Of a stretch of 64,000 bases of DNA, positions 31,697 to 40,591 are shown piece by piece (position 1 is the stretch's first letter; the number at the start of each line of letters is the position of its first letter). The notes beneath the pieces were generated by a model. It was not told the origin of the DNA. It ran no database searches and saw only the letters and a list, made by a program, of their open reading frames with translations. Source of the DNA: Flavobacteriales bacterium (GTDB lineage Bacteria; Bacteroidota; Bacteroidia; CAIKAF01); contig JANWKT010000016.1 in the NCBI GenBank assembly GCA_025451235.1, positions 1 to 64,000 on the forward strand. The letters run 5' to 3'. The position numbers and the translations under genes are program-made.

Positions 31697-32746
31697 CTAA
31701 AATTTTGATCTTATTAGTTTTCCTGTACCGGTATAATCAAATTTATCAATAAATATGATATGTTTTACGGTCTCATGTTTATTTAACATCCTATTGATGG
31801 AAGTCAATAACTCTGCCATAGGTTTTTCCTCTTCCTGTTTTAACAATACGATAACAGGGACCTGCCCAAACTTGGCGTCTTTTTGAGAAGTGATATAAAA
31901 CTTTCCTTCCACCAAAAGACCCGTATCCAGGATCTTTTTTTCCAGTACTTCTGCTTGCAGTTTGATTCCACCGGTATTGATCACATGATCGTATCGCCCC
32001 TTCCAAACAAATGATTTTTCGCTCTTCCATTCAATCACATCCTTCGTGAATAACTTCTCCTTACTCATTTTCGGCAGATCAATACATAAACAATGATGCT
32101 CATCGACCGAAAAAACAATATCCGAATAAATGGCCTGGTAGGTGGGTTCCCCGATCCTTCGAACCGCCACATGGGTTAAGGTTTCCGTCATGCCATAAGT
32201 GGCAAAAATCTTATTGCTGAAGGTTTTCAATTCTTTCTCCAATGGAAAACTGATCTCCCCTCCACCGATAATGATGGTTGGAATAGAGGCAAAAATGGGT
32301 CGGGTGGTCGGATCTGCCAATATAGTAGCCACTTGTGCCGGAGTAAAAGCTGCAAACTGAATACCTTCAATCCCTTTCAAAGGATTTAACGAAGGTTCGG
32401 TCCATACGAGAGGACTCCCGGCATACAAAGCCCTGGCCATCATCATTCTTCCAGCAACAAAATCAACCGGCAAACATAAAAGCAACGTAGAGGTATGGTT
32501 GATATCAAAGTATCTGCAAGTATTTTCTGCACTGTATAGGATCTGTTCCTTTGTAAACAATATTTCTTTTGGAACACCTGTGGTTCCAGAGCTGATAAAT
32601 TTGATGGGTGTATCCGAAGGATCGAGTAATTGGATCAGAAACTCCCATCCTTTTTCCTTCCATACAGGGGGGGTACTTATCCATTCCTCCATCACCTGGG
32701 GAGCATTGTACTTGAGTCCATTGATATATAGAAAACGGTCTTTCAT
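31697..32746 (-). CDS. menE: o-Succinylbenzoate--CoA ligase, short form
   Basis: 349 aa from ATG 32746 (TGATG overlap with menC); the TTG one codon earlier is not needed. AMP-forming acyl-CoA synthetase with ISSGTTGVPKE (phosphate loop), ATYGMTET, and KGRYDHVINTGGIKLQAEVLEKK (hinge and A8). It is shorter than the ~450-480 aa enzyme because the N-terminal subdomain is reduced, as is usual in Bacteroidota MenE. It activates o-succinylbenzoate for MenB. Last enzyme gene of the men operon. Confidence 0.9.
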   Translation of the reverse strand: MKDRFLYINGLKYNAPQVMEEWISTPPVWKEKGWEFLIQLLDPSDTPIKFISSGTTGVPKEILFTKEQILYSAENTCRYFDINHTSTLLLCLPVDFVAGRMMMARALYAGSPLVWTEPSLNPLKGIEGIQFAAFTPAQVATILADPTTRPIFASIPTIIIGGGEISFPLEKELKTFSNKIFATYGMTETLTHVAVRRIGEPTYQAIYSDIVFSVDEHHCLCIDLPKMSKEKLFTKDVIEWKSEKSFVWKGRYDHVINTGGIKLQAEVLEKKILDTGLLVEGKFYITSQKDAKFGQVPVIVLLKQEEEKPMAELLTSINRMLNKHETVKHIIFIDKFDYTGTGKLIRSKF

Positions 32747-33852
32747 CAAACCATCAATTTCCAGGTTTTAGCAGGATCATACATCAGGTTTTCACCATCT
32801 AGGTATAAAGGTGAATCAAAATTATTGGTGAACAACTGTCCTGTGCCTAATCCCTGGTGAATAGGATTTTGTTTGGTAAAGGTCCACTGGGCGATCGCAT
32901 TCAATCCCAGATTAGACTCCAATGCGCTGGTGATCCACCAACTAATATCTCTTTGATCTGCTAATTCAATCCATTCTTCACTTTGTTGGAAACCACCTAA
33001 TAAAGATGGTTTTAAAATAATAAATGCAGGATTGATCTGGTCCAGTATTTCTTCTTTATCCTCTTTGCTGATAGCACCAATGCATTCTTCATCCAAAGCA
33101 ACCGGAATAGGACTCGCCTGGCAAAGATCCGACATTTCTTCCCATTGACCGGCTTTGATTGGTTGTTCAACGCTATGGATCTCGAAAGGTGCCAGCCGGT
33201 CTAATATATCCAGGGCATCCTCCACATGAAAAGCACCGTTAGCATCCAACCTGATCTCCAGGTCATGGTAACCAAATACCTCTCTGATCTGTTCGATGAT
33301 CTTCAATTCATCTTCTATATCAAGCGATCCAATCTTTAATTTCAAACATTTAAATCCCTGATGAATCTTTTCGTTGATCTGTTCAATCATATAATCCGGG
33401 CTACCCATCCAAATGAGTCCATTGGTTTTGATCAACTCTCTGCCACTTGTAAATTTTGAAGGGAACAAAATTCGGTCACCATTGTTTTTCAGGTCCAGTA
33501 ACGCTTGTTCCAAACCAAATTGAACCGATGGAACATGGTCCAGTTTACCCGCCACCAGATCATGATAGGAGTTGATCTTTACGCAAACGTCGATGAGGGT
33601 ATCTTCTATAAGTGCAGGAGTTTCAATGCTCAACCCGGGAAGAGGAGCCACTTCACCATACCCTGCCAGTTCAGGGAAATCTTTTTCATACACTTTCAGC
33701 AACCAAATATTTCTCTCTGTCATGGTACCACGAGATGTTTTACCTGGTTTTCGAAAATGAAGACGGTATGGAAAAAATTCCGCCTTCAGGTTTTTAAAAT
33801 CCATGTTCCTTAGGAGGTCAAAAACATCTTCTGAATCAAAATCTGGCTGCAT
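32746..33852 (-). CDS. menC: o-Succinylbenzoate synthase
   Basis: 368 aa enolase-superfamily enzyme that dehydrates SHCHC to o-succinylbenzoate. It has the N-terminal capping domain with TSRGTMTERN and a C-terminal barrel with the lysine motif LKLKIG and metal ligands in LDANGAF, SVEQPIK and ALDEECIG. The ATG at 33852 lies 4 nt after the menA stop; an internal ATG at 33804 gives the length more usual at the N-terminus, and either may be used. It overlaps menE by one base (TGATG). Confidence 0.9.
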   Translation of the reverse strand: MQPDFDSEDVFDLLRNMDFKNLKAEFFPYRLHFRKPGKTSRGTMTERNIWLLKVYEKDFPELAGYGEVAPLPGLSIETPALIEDTLIDVCVKINSYHDLVAGKLDHVPSVQFGLEQALLDLKNNGDRILFPSKFTSGRELIKTNGLIWMGSPDYMIEQINEKIHQGFKCLKLKIGSLDIEDELKIIEQIREVFGYHDLEIRLDANGAFHVEDALDILDRLAPFEIHSVEQPIKAGQWEEMSDLCQASPIPVALDEECIGAISKEDKEEILDQINPAFIILKPSLLGGFQQSEEWIELADQRDISWWITSALESNLGLNAIAQWTFTKQNPIHQGLGTGQLFTNNFDSPLYLDGENLMYDPAKTWKLMV

Positions 33853-33856
33853 GAAA

Positions 33857-34756
33857 CTAGTGATTGAATAATGAAATACTTAGTAATATAGCATATAATA
33901 AAGTTCCTAACACATTTATCTTAAGTTGCTGGTCATATTTTTTTTCCTGCTTGATCTTCCATACAATCAACAAGTGAACCACCCAAATGGTCAGACTTGC
34001 CAAACTCCAACTATTTCCTATCGGCAAATAATATACCTGAAACAGAACAGCACAACCAATCCCTGATAAGATCAAAAAAGAATGGTATACTTTCGACCTC
34101 TTAAAGCCCAATCTAACTGGAATGGTTATTTTTCCGCAGGCTTTATCGTTCACCACATCCCGCATGTTGTTCATATTAAGTACTCCGGCTGAGAAAAAGC
34201 CCACTGCGGCTGCCGGAAGCAAGACCTGCCAGAGCATATCCTTGAATTGTAAATAAAAAGAGCCAGCCACCGCTGTTATTCCAAAAAACAAAAAAACCAT
34301 GATATCGCCCAATCCTTTGTATCCATAGGCATGTTTTCCCATTGTATAAAAAATGGCGGCTATGATACAAACAATGCCAATCCCAATAAAAAATAATCCA
34401 GCCACAAGATTTGCTTGGCTTAATCCTAAAAATACCAACGATGCTCCGCAAATGAATGCAAAAAAACCTACAATGATCATGGCGGTTTTCATATCCTTGG
34501 GTTCAATGGCACCACTTTGTAATGCTCTTTCGGGCCCTACACGGTTCACATTGTCGGTACCTTTTTGAAAATCTCCATAGTCGTTGGCAAGGTTCGATAA
34601 TATCTGAAGTAAAAGAGCCGTGTACAATGACAATTTAAAAATCAAGGAATCGAACTGGCCATAATAGTATGCCACTGCATTGCCCACTACAATGCCTGAA
34701 ACAGCAAGTGGTAATGTTCGAATTCTTAATGCCTTTATCCAGGCTTTTATTTGCAT
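33857..34756 (-). CDS. menA: 1,4-Dihydroxy-2-naphthoate polyprenyltransferase
   Basis: 299 aa from ATG 34756. A polytopic UbiA-family enzyme with eight to nine TM helices that attaches the isoprenoid tail to DHNA. The first Asp-rich motif is NLANDYGDFQKGTD and the second DVVNDKACGKITIPVRLG, as in MenA. The longer frame to 34798 (TTG) adds a non-conserved leader. In many bacteria menA lies apart; here it is inside the operon between menB and menC. An imperfect inverted repeat lies between menB and menA. Confidence 0.92.
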   Translation of the reverse strand: MQIKAWIKALRIRTLPLAVSGIVVGNAVAYYYGQFDSLIFKLSLYTALLLQILSNLANDYGDFQKGTDNVNRVGPERALQSGAIEPKDMKTAMIIVGFFAFICGASLVFLGLSQANLVAGLFFIGIGIVCIIAAIFYTMGKHAYGYKGLGDIMVFLFFGITAVAGSFYLQFKDMLWQVLLPAAAVGFFSAGVLNMNNMRDVVNDKACGKITIPVRLGFKRSKVYHSFLILSGIGCAVLFQVYYLPIGNSWSLASLTIWVVHLLIVWKIKQEKKYDQQLKINVLGTLLYAILLSISLFNH

Positions 34757-34774
34757 ATTAGTTACTTGCAATTT

Positions 34775-34828
34775 GTAACTGGTAATTCGGAAAAACAATT
34801 AGTAAGGCTTTCACGAATTACTCATTAC
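34775..34828. repeat. Imperfect inverted repeat between menB and menA
   Basis: GTAACTGGTAATTCG (34775-34789) and CGAATTACTCATTAC (34814-34828) pair with three mismatches around a 24-nt spacer. It lies in the only larger gap inside the operon. It could be a regulatory hairpin or a trace of an excised element. Confidence 0.4.
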
Positions 34829-34865
34829 CATTTACTGTTTACAAATTTCCCGGGCCGCTAACATG

Positions 34866-35684
34866 TTAAGGAAATTTAGGCAATTTCGAAAAATCAGGAG
34901 TTCTTTTTTCCATATAAGCATTTCTTCCTTCCTTCGCTTCCTCCGATAAATAATATAGCAATGTTGCGTTCCCGGCTAGTTCCTGTATTCCCGCCTGACC
35001 GTCCAATTCGGCATTGAAAGATGATTTCAGCATACGAATAGAGATGGGACTTTTTTCCATGATCTTATAACACCATTCAACGGTTGTATCTTCTAATTTT
35101 GATAGAGGTACCACCTTATTCACCAAGGTCATTTCCAGTGCTTCCTGGGCATTGTATTGATCACATAAATACCAGATCTCCCTTGCTTTTTTCTGGCCAA
35201 CAATTCTTGCAAGATAAGAAGCTCCAAAGCCTCCGTCGAAACTTCCCACCCGGGGGCCGGTTTGTCCGAAAATAGCATTTTCGGAAGCAATAGAAAGATC
35301 ACAGACCACATGCAGTACGTGTCCACCCCCAATGGCATAGCCATTTACCATAGCGATCACTGCTTTCGGAATAGAACGGATCAACTTTTGGAGATCCAAT
35401 ACATTCAAACGCGGGACCTCATCAATTCCCACATAGCCGCCATGCCCTCTTACGCTTTGATCACCCCCACTACAAAAGGCCATATCCCCTTCTCCGGTCA
35501 ATATAATGGTTTGGATCTTCACATCTTCACGACAGATATGCATGGCATCGATCATTTCTTTCACTGTTAAGGGAGTAAATGCATTTCTTTTTTGCGGCCG
35601 GTTGATCGTGATCTTTGCAATCCCTTCGAAAAAATCAAATTTAATTTCTTCGTATTTTTTTATGGTTGTCCAGTTTCTCGACAT
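34866..35684 (-). CDS. menB: 1,4-Dihydroxy-2-naphthoyl-CoA synthase
   Basis: 272 aa crotonase-fold enzyme that cyclises o-succinylbenzoyl-CoA. It carries the oxyanion-hole motifs [14 protein letters not shown] and [19 protein letters not shown], the MenB-specific [21 protein letters not shown] and the C-terminal [11 protein letters not shown]-type end ([15 protein letters not shown]). Length matches the family. 3 nt separate it from the menD stop. Confidence 0.95.
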   Translation of the reverse strand: MSRNWTTIKKYEEIKFDFFEGIAKITINRPQKRNAFTPLTVKEMIDAMHICREDVKIQTIILTGEGDMAFCSGGDQSVRGHGGYVGIDEVPRLNVLDLQKLIRSIPKAVIAMVNGYAIGGGHVLHVVCDLSIASENAIFGQTGPRVGSFDGGFGASYLARIVGQKKAREIWYLCDQYNAQEALEMTLVNKVVPLSKLEDTTVEWCYKIMEKSPISIRMLKSSFNAELDGQAGIQELAGNATLLYYLSEEAKEGRNAYMEKRTPDFSKLPKFP

Positions 35685-35687
35685 AAT

Positions 35688-37349
35688 TTATGGTTGTATT
35701 TTTTTATAAAAATCCTTGAATGCATTGGCACTCATTTCGGGATCAGTAAAAATTTCTAAAATTGAAGGACGGTTTGCTCCTTTCATAAAGCTATCCCACA
35801 CCTCGCTTAATTCTTTTTCATCCTTAGCTGAAAAATAATTCAGTTCAAAGTGTTTAGCCAGATTCGAAAATTCATGTTCAGTTGAAGTTTCAAAAAAATC
35901 ACCGCATTCCTTTTGTTCACGTGGACCATCAATCACTCTGAAAATATTCCCTCCTGAGTTATTGATAATGATCACTTTTAAATTTCCTCTCATATGTTTA
36001 TTAAAAAACGCATTAGAATCATATTGAAAAGCCAGGTCGCCGGTTATCAAAAGATTGAGTGCACCTGTTGAATATGCAAACCCAACCGCCGTGCTAGTGG
36101 ATCCATCTATTCCGCTGGTTCCTCGATTTGAAAGAAAATAACAACTTTCAGGGTAATTGTCATTAAAGATCTGGGCGTACCTAACTGGAGTACTGTTTCC
36201 CAAATGCAAAACTAAACTGGGAGGCAACTTTTTACTGATCCAATCGAAGACCTTCAAATCACAAAAAGGGATCTGTTCTAAATACTCATTTCTTAACTTT
36301 TTTGCATTTTCGCTGGCCAATTTCCAATCCGCAGAAAAGGTGGAAGGAGTTTTATTTTTCTGAAAATAATCGATCAAAGTTGTGAACGCATCAAATATTG
36401 ACTGACGAACCACCGCCACATTACTTTGAAAAGTATCCACTTCCTCATCATTCATTTGCACACGAACTACCGGAACATGCAAAGAAGCTATATGGCGTTT
36501 AAGTTGCTTAGAAACAATAGGGCCCCCCAAGTAGATGATCACATCGGGTTTTAATTTTTCATTTGCTTTACAAATCACCTCTGTTGCATTGGAAATGGCC
36601 ATATCTAATGGCACGTTCGAAAGATTCTCTGCCACCATCACAACATTTGGGAATTCATTCAATTCTTTTGCTAAACGAGGCATTTTTTCATGGCCCACAT
36701 ATTGACCAACAAGAATTAAAATATTTTTCTTTTCTTTTAAAATGACCGGCCAATCATAAAAATCGGTAAGAGCTATATAGTTCTCTATTTTTCTTGCATT
36801 CACTCTTTCAAAACCATCTGCGTATAGTGATTCGGCAAATGAAAGATTGATGTGAACAGGTCTCGATTGTGCAACGGCTATATGAATCGCTTCGTTGGTA
36901 ACTTTTTCAGTATGCCAAAGATCATCCGTACAATAAAGCTCCCCTCTTAGATGATAGGATTTCGCAATTATATTAGCATATATGTTTTTTTGATCAATGG
37001 CCTGTCCATCCTGCTGTTTGATCCATGATTCCGGGCGATCCGCCGTTAAAACGATCAAAGGTATTTGTTGATGAAATGCCTCCGCGATGGCAGGAGCTAA
37101 ATTCAATGTTGCCGTTCCTGAGGTACAAACAATTACAACTGGTACTCCTGTCGTTTGTGCCAAGCCCAACGCAAAGTACCCTGCGCTGCGTTCATCAACA
37201 ATGGAAAGACATTTAAATTTTCCATGGCGGGCAAAAGCAAGTGTTAGTGGAGCATTTCGGGAACCTGGACAAATAACTACCTGCTCAACTCCTTGCTGAT
37301 GTAGAATATCCGCAATAAAAGGGGTAGATTTCTGTCCATTAAAATCCAT
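35688..37349 (-). CDS. menD: 2-Succinyl-5-enolpyruvyl-6-hydroxy-3-cyclohexene-1-carboxylate synthase
   Basis: 553 aa from ATG 37349. ThDP-dependent enzyme that joins isochorismate and 2-oxoglutarate. The N-terminal PYR domain has VVICPGSRNAPLT and VDERSAGYFALGLAQTTG (with the conserved Glu). The C-terminal ThDP region has GNSTPVRYAQIF and ITGDLAFQYDSNAFF with a NNSGGNIF segment. The GTG at 37379 adds ten poorly conserved residues. It follows menF by 89 nt. Confidence 0.94.
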   Translation of the reverse strand: MDFNGQKSTPFIADILHQQGVEQVVICPGSRNAPLTLAFARHGKFKCLSIVDERSAGYFALGLAQTTGVPVVIVCTSGTATLNLAPAIAEAFHQQIPLIVLTADRPESWIKQQDGQAIDQKNIYANIIAKSYHLRGELYCTDDLWHTEKVTNEAIHIAVAQSRPVHINLSFAESLYADGFERVNARKIENYIALTDFYDWPVILKEKKNILILVGQYVGHEKMPRLAKELNEFPNVVMVAENLSNVPLDMAISNATEVICKANEKLKPDVIIYLGGPIVSKQLKRHIASLHVPVVRVQMNDEEVDTFQSNVAVVRQSIFDAFTTLIDYFQKNKTPSTFSADWKLASENAKKLRNEYLEQIPFCDLKVFDWISKKLPPSLVLHLGNSTPVRYAQIFNDNYPESCYFLSNRGTSGIDGSTSTAVGFAYSTGALNLLITGDLAFQYDSNAFFNKHMRGNLKVIIINNSGGNIFRVIDGPREQKECGDFFETSTEHEFSNLAKHFELNYFSAKDEKELSEVWDSFMKGANRPSILEIFTDPEMSANAFKDFYKKIQP

Positions 37350-37438
37350 GTGCAAATGTAGCAATTGCCAAGCATTCACGAATTTCTTTTAAAAAATAAA
37401 CCAACCATGGGTGAAGCTAGGTGGACCCTGGCATCTAG

Positions 37439-38500
37439 CTATAAAAACTTGAGGAGGGCCTGAGCCTTCAACCGGGTTTCTGCCCATTCTGCTTCCATCT
37501 GAGATCCTGTGGTAATGCCTCCTCCAGCAAATACAAATAAAGAATCCTCGTTCAGCGTCATGCATCGCAAGTTCACAGCCAATTCCGCAGAACTATCGGT
37601 AATCGGCCCCAGGTATCCTGAATAGTATAAACGGGAATGTTTTTCGGTTTTTGTAATTAAATCAAAAGCTGTTTCTTTAGGATACCCACCAACCGCCGGA
37701 GTAGGGTGAAATTTTTGAACCAGTTGCATGAAGTTTTTCCATTTAAAATCACGAGTGGTTTTGGCTGATATTCGGGTAATCAAATGTAACATTTCACCGT
37801 ACGAAAATTCGATGGGTTTTTGGATCTCCATTTCATCAAAGTACCCGGCAAACACCTGTTCAATGTACTGGGTAACTATTTTCTGTTCTTGTTTTTCTTT
37901 CTCACCAAAACCAGACCCGTGAACCTGGTTCTTTGTTCCAGCTAATGACATGGTCGAAATTTCATTGCCCTCCCATTTTAAAAAAGTTTCCGGAGTAGCT
38001 CCTATCCATGTTCCGGTAAGCGGTGATGAAAACAAATAAATAAATGCCTGCGGATATGCCTGCCGCAACCGAAGAATGAATTCGCCCGGATAAAAGTTAG
38101 TTGGCATATTGGATTTCGTAACGGTTGACAGGATCGCTTTATGACAATGCCCTTGCTGAATAGTGGACATGTATCTTTTAAATTGAATTTGATATTCTTT
38201 TTTATCCGTACTTTCTAAATCGCCCAATGAATCCAGGCTCCAGAAGGTGGAAAGATCCACAGATAGATCCAACTGTTGAAGAGCTTGCTCATTTTTAAAC
38301 TGGGGTTTTAAAAGAATTCTTGGATTGAAGGTAGAATCGAAAGGATGAAAAATAAATTGGGCCTCTACCGATGAGGGGGTATTCAGATCCTGTAATAAGA
38401 ATTGGAAATCATTTTGAAAAGGTGAAGAATAAAATACACCCGCCCAATTTGCATTTCTGCATTTTTTCAAAAACTGATCAATATTCTCCGATGACACCAT
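37439..38500 (-). CDS. menF: Isochorismate synthase
   Basis: 353 aa from ATG 38500 (GTG 38503 is also possible). Chorismate-binding enzyme; the C-terminal motifs FIYLFSSPLTGTWIGATPETFLKWEGN, MSLAGT, HLITRISAK and FHPTPAVGGYPK match MenF. The final FAGGGITTGSQMEAEWAET carries the metal-binding glutamate. The N-terminal part is shorter than in enterobacterial MenF, as usual in Bacteroidota. It is the first gene of the men operon, with its own promoter. Confidence 0.93.
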   Translation of the reverse strand: MVSSENIDQFLKKCRNANWAGVFYSSPFQNDFQFLLQDLNTPSSVEAQFIFHPFDSTFNPRILLKPQFKNEQALQQLDLSVDLSTFWSLDSLGDLESTDKKEYQIQFKRYMSTIQQGHCHKAILSTVTKSNMPTNFYPGEFILRLRQAYPQAFIYLFSSPLTGTWIGATPETFLKWEGNEISTMSLAGTKNQVHGSGFGEKEKQEQKIVTQYIEQVFAGYFDEMEIQKPIEFSYGEMLHLITRISAKTTRDFKWKNFMQLVQKFHPTPAVGGYPKETAFDLITKTEKHSRLYYSGYLGPITDSSAELAVNLRCMTLNEDSLFVFAGGGITTGSQMEAEWAETRLKAQALLKFL

Positions 38501-38507
38501 CACTATA

Positions 38508-38540
38508 CAAAAATAGAATTTTAACCAGTACTTGTACCAA
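38508..38540 (-). promoter_or_regulatory. Promoter of the men operon
   Basis: Minus strand: TTG (38540-38538), 22-nt spacer, TATTTTTG (38515-38508), ending 8 nt before ATG 38500. The leader would be very short or absent. Confidence 0.6.
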
Positions 38541-38551
38541 CCCGGAGGCTC

Positions 38552-38583
38552 AATAAAAAAACCCTGATGTTACCATCAGGGTT
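38552..38583 (-). terminator. Terminator of the 38608-40476 gene
   Basis: Minus strand: AACCCTGATG, loop, CATCAGGGTT, then TTTTTTT. It separates that gene from menF. Confidence 0.9.
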
Positions 38584-38607
38584 CATAAGTGTATATATCA
38601 ATAATGA

Positions 38608-40476
38608 TTATTCCTTGATCAATTTTTTTCTGATCGCAAAATTGCCCACATGAACATCTACCGTATAAACGCCATTGGCTAATTGGCTAATATCGAACTG
38701 ATGGTTGAGTTGACCACCGCTTACCTCAAAATATTTTTGATATACGGTTTGACCAACCATATTAATGATGGATACAGTTACCTGGTCTCCTTGAACATCC
38801 TGCAGATCGAGTGTAAAGCTATTCGAAGCTGGGTTGGGATACAAAGAAAGTTGAGAGATCACATTTTCATCCTCAAGACCGAAGGTGGCCAGTGTATATA
38901 CAGCAGTATCCGTACAGTTATTGATCGTATTAATGATCAATCTGAAATCTCCATTACCTGTAGGAGAATAAAAGTTTTGTACACCGGCGGGTGCAGAAAT
39001 ATTTACCCAGGTACTTCCGTTCCAGAATTGCCATTGGTAAAAATAACCGGCTCCAGTAACAGATGATTGAAGTTGCCCCTGGCCTGAATTTAAAGTGATA
39101 GCAAATGAGCCTGGTATTGCCGGATAAAAAGTTAAGAGCGTATCAGGCATCATCGAGAAGCAACCGGTTAAAGGATCAATTAATTTAACTGAATAGGATC
39201 CAGGAACCATTGCCCAATATTGGTTGGTGTTACCAGCCAAAGCAGTGGTATCATTTAAAAACCATTCGTAGCTATAACCTGGTAGGGTGGTAAGTAAAAT
39301 AGAATCACCAGAGCATACTGCTGTAGCAGAAGCTACCAATGGAGTAACAGGTGGCAATGGATTTACCACAATTGTATCCGTACCGGTAATGGTGAGTACC
39401 ACTTTCTCAATTTTATATTCGATCAACAAACCACCTGAAGTTACAGTTTGAGTTGTAACGCCATAACTATTTACCGGTGGTAAAGTGAAATTAACCGTTC
39501 CACATCCATCATCCCCCCCTTCAAGGCCCGAATCTTCATCTGTAAAGCTGGCTGAAAATGTCCAGTTAGAAGGATTGATGGGAAGGTTCATATTCCAGGT
39601 ACAAGGTGAACCTGGTGTAGGTAGATGGTCTGAAATTTCAGCCCCGTTATAAATAACGGTTGAAGATGAATTGCTAACCACCATGGAATAATCCGGATCA
39701 GAAAATGTATCGGTGCAAGGGCCTGTTAAAACAGAAACCTGTTTTAAAACAAAACCAAATGTATCCACAATCAATGTATATGTTACCGGATAGTTACCCG
39801 CTGTATTATACAGGATGGGTGAAGGATTCTCCACATTCGATTGGTTACCGTTTCCAAAATCCCAGGAGTAAATAAATCCACCATAATGCGCAGCATTCGG
39901 GGAAACGTAGCCACCGCTTGAATTGTTATTTGTATAGCTTACAATCAAGGGCTCACAACCTAAAGGTGGAGTTAAAGTAAATCCTGCATTCGAAGAGCTT
40001 CCTGGTAACAATACCATCTGCATATAAAAGTTCTGCTGCCCCTGTTGATTACCGAATATCCCGGCATCTACAGTAGCGGTTACAGTAACAGTTATATTAT
40101 ATACACCAGGTGTTCCTATCGGAGTTCCACATAATTTTACGCAGCCATGTCCTCCATTCCCATTCAAAATATAGGTATTGCTGGGTTGATCAGCAGTCCA
40201 GTTAATTCCAAAAGGCAATCCGGCCACTGCATCAATATGTACCTCCAGCAAATCCACCATTCCAAGTGGAGGAGCATCTACCTGGGGAGGCAAATAAAAG
40301 GTTACATCTTCATTATAAGCTACTGCAACCGTAGCGGCAGGAACAGAATCAGGACATAAGCCACCTGTTGGAGGAAGGCAGGATGAATTGATTATGCAGC
40401 CCGGGCATTGCGAAAATAGCTGGGTAGCAGAAGCAAAAACTAATACGAGAAATAATACCTGGGTACATTTTTTCAT
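38608..40476 (-). CDS. T9SS type A protein with PKD domain
   Basis: 622 aa. Signal peptide (MKKCTQVLFLVLVFASATQL). After a cysteine-rich start (CPGCIINSSCLPP) come beta-rich domains, including a PKD-type module (FIYSWDFGNGNQSNVENPSP ... NYPVTYTLIV, about 200-240) and an Ig-like segment (SGDSILLTTLPGYSYEWFLND). The C-terminal type A sorting domain (LSLYPNPASNSFTLDL, ISQLANGVYTVDVHVG, KKLIKE) ends it. It is terminated by a strong hairpin. Ligand unknown; surface location inferred. Confidence 0.87.
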   Translation of the reverse strand: MKKCTQVLFLVLVFASATQLFSQCPGCIINSSCLPPTGGLCPDSVPAATVAVAYNEDVTFYLPPQVDAPPLGMVDLLEVHIDAVAGLPFGINWTADQPSNTYILNGNGGHGCVKLCGTPIGTPGVYNITVTVTATVDAGIFGNQQGQQNFYMQMVLLPGSSSNAGFTLTPPLGCEPLIVSYTNNNSSGGYVSPNAAHYGGFIYSWDFGNGNQSNVENPSPILYNTAGNYPVTYTLIVDTFGFVLKQVSVLTGPCTDTFSDPDYSMVVSNSSSTVIYNGAEISDHLPTPGSPCTWNMNLPINPSNWTFSASFTDEDSGLEGGDDGCGTVNFTLPPVNSYGVTTQTVTSGGLLIEYKIEKVVLTITGTDTIVVNPLPPVTPLVASATAVCSGDSILLTTLPGYSYEWFLNDTTALAGNTNQYWAMVPGSYSVKLIDPLTGCFSMMPDTLLTFYPAIPGSFAITLNSGQGQLQSSVTGAGYFYQWQFWNGSTWVNISAPAGVQNFYSPTGNGDFRLIINTINNCTDTAVYTLATFGLEDENVISQLSLYPNPASNSFTLDLQDVQGDQVTVSIINMVGQTVYQKYFEVSGGQLNHQFDISQLANGVYTVDVHVGNFAIRKKLIKE

Positions 40477-40591
40477 AGGAAATACTTTTACTTAGGGCAG
40501 TGAAATTACGTTAAATTGGCTTAGCCTCCAAATAAAAATGGACACACGACATACCGTTTAATCTTGTAAATGGCTGATAACCAGGATCGGT

